From an uncultured Bacilli bacterium (GTDB taxonomy: Bacteria > Bacillota_I > Bacilli_A > RF39 > UBA660), in the NCBI GenBank assembly GCA_910584085.1, contig CAJTZY010000005.1:68919-87917 (forward strand): a DNA stretch of 18,999 bases, given 5' to 3'. Below are positions 14,684 through 18,999 of the stretch, one piece after another. Each line of letters begins with the position of its first letter. Position 1 is the first letter of the stretch. A model generated the notes under the pieces. It was not told the origin of the DNA, did not search any database, and was given only the letters and a program-made list of their open reading frames with translations. A program made the position numbers and the translations under genes.

Positions 14684-15974
14684 AATATTAGAAGATATAA
14701 CTAAAAAAAATATAACTCCTAAGTTACTATTACATGCTTGTTGTGCGCCATGTAGCTCTTATGTAATTGAATATTTAAGTAAATATTTTTCAATTACAAT
14801 ATATTATTATAATCCTAATATATATCCAGAAACTGAATATCAAAGAAGAATTAGTGAACTTAAAAAATTTATAAATAATTATAAGACAGTTAATAAAGTA
14901 ACATTTATTGAAGAAGAGTACAATCAAAAAGATTATTATAATAGTATTAAAGGATTAGAAAAATTGGGTGAAAGAAGCGAAAGATGTTATAACTGTTATA
15001 AACTAAGAATGGAGAAAGCATGTGAATTTGCTAAAAATAATAATTATGATTATTTTACAACAACACTATCAATAAGCCCATATAAAAATTCAAATTGGAT
15101 AAATGAGATAGGCGAATATTTAGAAAATAAGTATAATATAAAATACTTATATTCTGATTTTAAAAAGAAAAATGGTTATAAAAGATCACTTGAATTATCT
15201 AAAGAATATAATTTATATAGACAAGATTACTGTGGTTGTGTTTATTCAAAAGAGGAAAGAGAAATTTTGGAATCAAATGTAGAACAAAATCAATTTGAAA
15301 GACTTGAACTTTTAATAGGTGATAAAATTGATTTAATAAAGAGTAAAAACGTTCTTGTAATAGGACTTGGTGGAGTAGGAAGTTATGCTGTAGAGGCACT
15401 TATACGTAGTGGAATAGAAAACATTACTATAGTAGATAATGATACAATATCAAAAACAAATTTAAATAGACAACTTATGACCTATCAAAATAATATAGGA
15501 AAATATAAAACAGATGAAATAGAAAATAGAATTTATAGTATAAATCCTAATTGTAAAGTAAATAAAATAACTGAGTTTATAACAACATCAAATATAAACA
15601 AGTTATTTGAATCTAATATTGATTATGTTATAGATGCATGTGATACAATATCAGTAAAACTAGAATTAATTAGAATTTGTAAAAGAAAAAAAATAAAATT
15701 TATTTCATCTATGGGAACTGGAAACAAAATGGATCCATCAAGACTAAAAATAATGGATATTAAAAAAACAAACTGTGATCCAATTGCTAAGATAATAAGA
15801 AAAATGGTTAATGTTGAGAAAATAAATGGAAAAGTAATGGTAGTTTGTAGTGATGAAGTTCCATATACCAAAGTAAATAAAGTAATTCCATCCAATTCAT
15901 TTGTTCCAGCAACAGCAGGACTATTATGCGCAAGTTTTGTAATTAATGATATAGTGGGTGATAAAAATGTTTAA
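14658..15974 (+). CDS. Fusion of epoxyqueuosine reductase QueH and tRNA threonylcarbamoyladenosine dehydratase TcdA
   Basis: One frame encodes two complete tRNA-modification enzymes. Numbering is from the in-frame ATG at 14649; the preferred start, Met4 at 14658, has the best spacing to AGG and gives a QueH-like MNYQKK start. Residues 25-200 are QueH, which reduces epoxyqueuosine to queuosine at wobble position 34. They show LHACCAPCSS (29-38), YYYNPNIYP, CYNC (113-116), FTTTLSISPYKN and YRQDYCGC (190-197). Residues 214-436 are TcdA, an E1-like enzyme that dehydrates t6A37 to its cyclic form. They show FERLELLIG, the nucleotide loop GLGGVG (239-244), NLNRQ (271-275), GTGNKMDPSR and SNSFVPATAGL. 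No stop or ATG separates the halves, and the linker is about 15 residues. A TTG at 15267 with GAGGA 10 nt upstream could start a separate TcdA. The gene overlaps ttcA by 26 bp. Confidence 0.88.
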   Translation: MNYQKKLDEILEDITKKNITPKLLLHACCAPCSSYVIEYLSKYFSITIYYYNPNIYPETEYQRRISELKKFINNYKTVNKVTFIEEEYNQKDYYNSIKGLEKLGERSERCYNCYKLRMEKACEFAKNNNYDYFTTTLSISPYKNSNWINEIGEYLENKYNIKYLYSDFKKKNGYKRSLELSKEYNLYRQDYCGCVYSKEEREILESNVEQNQFERLELLIGDKIDLIKSKNVLVIGLGGVGSYAVEALIRSGIENITIVDNDTISKTNLNRQLMTYQNNIGKYKTDEIENRIYSINPNCKVNKITEFITTSNINKLFESNIDYVIDACDTISVKLELIRICKRKKIKFISSMGTGNKMDPSRLKIMDIKKTNCDPIAKIIRKMVNVEKINGKVMVVCSDEVPYTKVNKVIPSNSFVPATAGLLCASFVINDIVGDKNV

Positions 15975-16503
15975 TAAATTAGAAGAAATTATTAAGTCAC
16001 TTAAAGGAAACATACTTGTTGTTGAATTAGATGAGTTACTTTTAAATAAATTTGATAAAAATGACGAAGTTAATCTATATTCAATTTCATCTAAAACAAT
16101 AGGTGGTATAGGCAAGGTTAAATCAAAGAAAAAAGTTAATAATAAAGGCAAAACAATAAATGTTAAACGTTTAAGAAAATATATCCATAAAAAATCTATA
16201 GATACTATAATATGCAATATGGATTTAATGTATAAATATTATAAATACTTTATAAATAATAGCATATATTTAAGTAATAAAATGATTTATATATATGCAA
16301 CAAATAATATTGATAAGGATTTTATAGTAGAAAAATATAAAAGATATAACGTTAACATAAAAACAAATGATTATAAAAATGGTTATATAATTACTATAGA
16401 TAATACTAAAGGAGTTAATCATTTTTTCAAAGATAAAATATATTTTATTAAAGATACATTATACAATATAGCAGAAGCAATTGGTAATATATTAATTAGT
16501 TAG
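15967..16503 (+). CDS. Uncharacterised 178-aa protein downstream of queH-tcdA
   Basis: I cannot assign a family. The protein is lysine-rich, has no signal peptide or clear membrane helix, and alternates short hydrophobic strands with charged helices (NILVVELDELLLNKF, DTIICNMDLMYKYY, KMIYIYATNNIDKDF). This pattern hints at a Rossmann-like or methyltransferase-like fold, but no cofactor motif is visible. A basic segment (GKVKSKKKVNNKGK) could bind nucleic acid. The ATG at 15967 lies inside the end of the fusion gene (8-bp overlap) behind GGGTG (15955-15959). An in-frame GTG at 15958 overlaps that site and is less likely. Its coupling to tRNA-modification genes suggests, but does not prove, a related role. 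It ends the transcript before a strong terminator. Confidence 0.75.
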   Translation: MFNKLEEIIKSLKGNILVVELDELLLNKFDKNDEVNLYSISSKTIGGIGKVKSKKKVNNKGKTINVKRLRKYIHKKSIDTIICNMDLMYKYYKYFINNSIYLSNKMIYIYATNNIDKDFIVEKYKRYNVNIKTNDYKNGYIITIDNTKGVNHFFKDKIYFIKDTLYNIAEAIGNILIS

Positions 16504-16555
16504 ATAAAACTAAATATTATTAATAATTTTTTATAGATTTAAAATAGTTAAAATG

Positions 16556-16589
16556 ACAAATTAGTTATATTATTCTAATTTGTTTTTTT
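16556..16589 (+). terminator. Rho-independent terminator after the tRNA-modification operon
   Basis: ACAAATTAG (16556-16564) pairs perfectly with CTAATTTGT (16575-16583) around a 10-nt loop, followed by seven Ts (16583-16589). Confidence 0.85.
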
Positions 16590-16623
16590 CTTTATATTTA
16601 AAGGCTTAACGCTAATATCAACA

Positions 16624-16652
16624 TTGACATGAATATAAATAAATGTTAAAAT
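16624..16652 (+). promoter_or_regulatory. Consensus promoter for the leucine-rich-repeat genes
   Basis: TTGACA (16624-16629), a 17-bp spacer and TAAAAT (16647-16652), preceded by a TG extension, form the most complete sigma-A-type promoter in the window. It lies 27 bp before the ATG at 16680, with AAGGA (16667-16671) as ribosome binding site. Confidence 0.8.
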
Positions 16653-16679
16653 ATCAACTAATAAAAAAGGAAATTTCAT

Positions 16680-18179
16680 ATGAAAATAATAAATAATATT
16701 TTAGTTAAAATTGCTGATGATGATATTTCACCTGACGGAATATTTGTAATTCCTGATGGTATAACAAATATAGAGCAAGGAGCATTTAGGGAAAAACATT
16801 CACTTAAAGAGGTTAAAATTCCAAGTAGTGTAACAAAAATAGAAACATGGACATTCTATAATTGCAAATCATTAAAATCAGTTAATATCGCAAGCAATGA
16901 AATAAAGATAGAGAGATGGGCATTTTGTGATTGCAAGGTTTTAGAGGCAATTAGTATATTAAGCAATTTCCCTAGAATGGATAAATATTCATTTTCTGGT
17001 TGCAAAAACTTAGCTTTAAATATAAAAACAAGCTTATTTTATATTAATATGGAATATATAAATCAAGTTTTTCATGACATTAAAACACTCACAATATATA
17101 ATACAAAAGTAGATTTAAATAATATAGAAAATGAACTAAGAAAAATAAGAGAAGAAGAATTACAAGATAAAATAAATGCTGCATTATTTGATAATTATAT
17201 ATTTGATAAAAAATGTTTTAAGTTAAGTGAACATAGAGAGTTTATTGATAAAATAATTGATAATTTAGAAACGGTTGATGATTATGATTATAGGGAAGAC
17301 TTCAATGACTATATTAATGATTATGTCAATCAAAATAAACCAAAAGAATTAATGGAAGTAATGAATGTTCAAGATATGTTAACCGAAATAAAAAGTTATG
17401 AGTTAGGAAATAAAAACTTAAATGATTCAACAAAAATAAAAAAATATGGAGAAGAATTAGAAAAATATTCTCTATATATAGCAAAACTATTATATGAATT
17501 ACAAACAAATTCAAAATCAAGTATAGAAACAATAAACTTAAAGAAAGTATTAACAAAATTAACTAAATTAGAAGAAAGAAATCCTGAAGATTTAAGTAAA
17601 ATTATAGAAAGAACATTCTTTGATGTAGATAATGATGGATTAGTAATAAACAAATCAGCAATAAATCAAATAATTAGTTTTCTTAGATATAAGGTATATA
17701 ATTTAAAAGAAGAAATTAATGGATTTGAAATGTTAAAAGAAGTAATAGAAGTGTGCCAAGATAAGTTACAGGAATGTAAGGAAAATGTAAAAAATAGTGA
17801 AATATCAGATGAAAGAGATATAAGATTATTAAATATAGATAATAATTCAATAAAAAATAATATAAGCGAAAAGATGCCATTATTAGAATATAATGAGATT
17901 ATGATGAAAACACTATATGAACAAATAAATAATTTAATGGAACTAAATTATTTAAATATAGCGAGATTAAGAGAAATAGCAACAATAATAATACCAAGTT
18001 TATTAAAAAATAGTACATCAAGTAAGGTAATATTAAAAGGAAGAGAAGAAGTAGAAAGTTTAGAGAATATATGTAAAACATTTAAAGAATTACTTGATAT
18101 AGAAGAAAGTAAAGTAAATGAAATAGAAAGTCTAATACCAATAGAAGAAGATAAGGATAAAGTTTATAAAAACAAATAG
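16680..18179 (+). CDS. Leucine-rich-repeat (BspA/LRR_5-type) protein with long helical C-terminal region
   Basis: A 499-aa protein without signal peptide or membrane segment, so it is probably cytoplasmic. Residues 18-112 carry about four LRR_5 repeats of 22-23 residues of the pattern I-P-x-x-V-T-K-I-x-x-x-A/T-F-x-x-C-x-x-L-K-x-V-x-I. LRR_5 repeats usually mediate protein binding. From about 145 the sequence is a charged, almost entirely helical and probably coiled-coil region (NNIENELRKIREEELQDKI, then EEINGFEMLKEVIEVCQDKL). I recognise no family for this part. The start follows AAGGA with good spacing. A second, similar gene follows 36 bp later without a terminator. Function is unknown; a scaffold or partner-recognition role is only a guess. 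Confidence 0.85.
   Translation: MKIINNILVKIADDDISPDGIFVIPDGITNIEQGAFREKHSLKEVKIPSSVTKIETWTFYNCKSLKSVNIASNEIKIERWAFCDCKVLEAISILSNFPRMDKYSFSGCKNLALNIKTSLFYINMEYINQVFHDIKTLTIYNTKVDLNNIENELRKIREEELQDKINAALFDNYIFDKKCFKLSEHREFIDKIIDNLETVDDYDYREDFNDYINDYVNQNKPKELMEVMNVQDMLTEIKSYELGNKNLNDSTKIKKYGEELEKYSLYIAKLLYELQTNSKSSIETINLKKVLTKLTKLEERNPEDLSKIIERTFFDVDNDGLVINKSAINQIISFLRYKVYNLKEEINGFEMLKEVIEVCQDKLQECKENVKNSEISDERDIRLLNIDNNSIKNNISEKMPLLEYNEIMMKTLYEQINNLMELNYLNIARLREIATIIIPSLLKNSTSSKVILKGREEVESLENICKTFKELLDIEESKVNEIESLIPIEEDKDKVYKNK
16818..17100 (+). repeat. Long imperfect direct repeat, copy 1 (within first LRR gene)
   Basis: This stretch aligns without gaps to 18423-18705 at a constant offset of 1605 bp and is nearly identical over long runs, for example both read ATTCCAAGTAGTGTAACA at the start. 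Flanking parts of the two genes are more diverged, so this segment may have been homogenised by gene conversion. Confidence 0.8.
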
Positions 18180-18215
18180 AATGATTAATTTATATAGAAT
18201 GAATAAGGTGATTAT

Positions 18216-18999
18216 ATGAAAATAAGAAATAATACATTAGTTAAAGTTACTAATAATGATATAAGTGCTGATGGAATATTTGAAATTCCAAATGAAATCA
18301 CAATAATAGATGATTTTGCATTTTATGGATGTCAATTTTTAAAATCAATTATTATTCCAGATAGTGTAATAAAGATAAAAAATGATGCATTTTCAAACTG
18401 CACATCGCTTACTGAAATTAATATTCCAAGTAGTGTAACAAAAATAGAAACATGGACATTTTATGATTGCAAATCATTAAAATCAGTTAATATCGCAAGC
18501 GATGTAATAAAGATAGAGAGATGGGCATTTTCAGAATGTAGAGTTCTAGAAACAATTAGTATATTAAGCAGTTTCCCTAGAATGGATAAATATTCATTTG
18601 AGGGTTGCGAAAACTTAAACCTAAATATAAAAACAAGTTTATTTTATATTAATATGGAATATATAAATCAAGTTTTTCAGGATATTAAAACGCTCACAAT
18701 ATACGATAGAAATGTAAATTTTAATAATATAGAAAATGATTTAAGAAAAATTAGAAGAGAAGAATTATATGATAGAATTAAAGCAGAATTACTAGATAAT
18801 AATATTAAAAATAAAAATTGTTTTAAACTAAGTGAACATAAAGAATTTATTGATAAAATAATTAATAATTTAGAAAAAATAGAAAATTATGATTATAGAG
18901 TAGACTTTGATAATTATATTAAGGATTATATAAATAAAAATAGAGAAATAAGTATTGAAGATATAGAAGATATATTAAATGAAATAAAAGATTATAAAA
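18216..18999 (+). CDS. Second leucine-rich-repeat protein, tandem paralogue (partial at right edge)
   Basis: The frame starts at ATG 18216 behind AAGGTG (18205-18210) and is open to the end of the window (261 codons). It is colinear with the gene at 16680: the same N terminus (MKIRNNTLVKV against MKIINNILVKI), LRR_5 repeats and the start of the helical region (KCF/NCFKLSEH then FIDKIINNLE). It has one extra 23-residue repeat (KNDAFSNCTSLTEINIPSSV and neighbours), seen as a 69-bp shift in the alignment. Divergence increases past the NNIEN block. It shares the upstream promoter unless another lies in the 36-bp gap, where none is clear. Confidence 0.88.
   Translation, partial: MKIRNNTLVKVTNNDISADGIFEIPNEITIIDDFAFYGCQFLKSIIIPDSVIKIKNDAFSNCTSLTEINIPSSVTKIETWTFYDCKSLKSVNIASDVIKIERWAFSECRVLETISILSSFPRMDKYSFEGCENLNLNIKTSLFYINMEYINQVFQDIKTLTIYDRNVNFNNIENDLRKIRREELYDRIKAELLDNNIKNKNCFKLSEHKEFIDKIINNLEKIENYDYRVDFDNYIKDYINKNREISIEDIEDILNEIKDYK
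18423..18705 (+). repeat. Long imperfect direct repeat, copy 2 (within second LRR gene)
   Basis: Gap-free partner of 16818-17100, coding for the same part of the LRR domain and the LNIKTSLFYINMEYINQVF segment. The few differences are a mix of silent and amino-acid changes. Confidence 0.8.

Noticed and set aside
17622..17639. DVDNDG in the first LRR protein (residues 315-320), resembling the first half of an EF-hand loop
   Set aside because: The acidic residue expected at loop position 12 is Ser and there is no second EF-hand; probably chance in an Asp/Asn-rich protein.

Overview
The window is very A+T-rich (about a quarter G+C by eye) and densely coded. Every convincing gene lies on the + strand, starts with ATG behind an AGGAG/AGGTG-type ribosome binding site, and uses the standard bacterial code (TGG for Trp; TGA ends the ttcA-like gene). 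Short intergenic gaps, simple hairpin terminators, extended -10 promoters (TGnTATAAT), a shortened alanyl-tRNA synthetase and tandem leucine-rich-repeat genes suggest an uncultured, low-GC Bacillota. A gut Bacilli/Mollicutes-like relative (for example the RF39 or Erysipelotrichia neighbourhood) is plausible. This placement is an inference, not a measurement.

Layout. 1-91: tail of an unidentified gene. 136-4262: housekeeping block with uvrC, then proS and frr. 4263-8795: accessory island. It holds an orphan 153-aa gene, a twice-frameshifted AlbA_2/ATPase regulator gene, a Fic gene cut off inside its catalytic motif, an intact RhuM-family gene and a translationally coupled alpha/beta hydrolase. 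The first part of the island is bracketed by a 68-bp direct repeat (67/68 identical) of the 3' end of frr. This is the signature expected if an element integrated in the end of frr and restored its coding sequence. 8918-12984: operon with an AI-2E-family membrane protein, a dNMP-kinase-like protein, cmk and a short alaS, closed by a strong terminator. 13069-13809: membrane-anchored thioredoxin-fold protein with its own promoter and terminator. 13841-16503: tRNA-modification cluster with a TtcA-family protein, then one open reading frame that fuses QueH (queuosine synthesis) to TcdA (cyclic t6A formation), then an unrecognised 178-aa protein. 16680-18999: two tandem leucine-rich-repeat/helical proteins behind a consensus promoter; the second runs off the window.

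How the genes work together. The housekeeping part serves DNA repair (UvrC), translation (ProRS, AlaRS, ribosome recycling factor) and nucleotide supply (CMP kinase). The 13841-15974 cluster is notable because its three predicted activities would act on anticodon-loop positions 32, 34 and 37. The accessory island combines families often seen in mobile or defence-linked regions, and much of it is decayed. The strongest candidates for something new are the QueH-TcdA fusion, the frr-end integration scar, and the RhuM-hydrolase pair behind a Fic stub.
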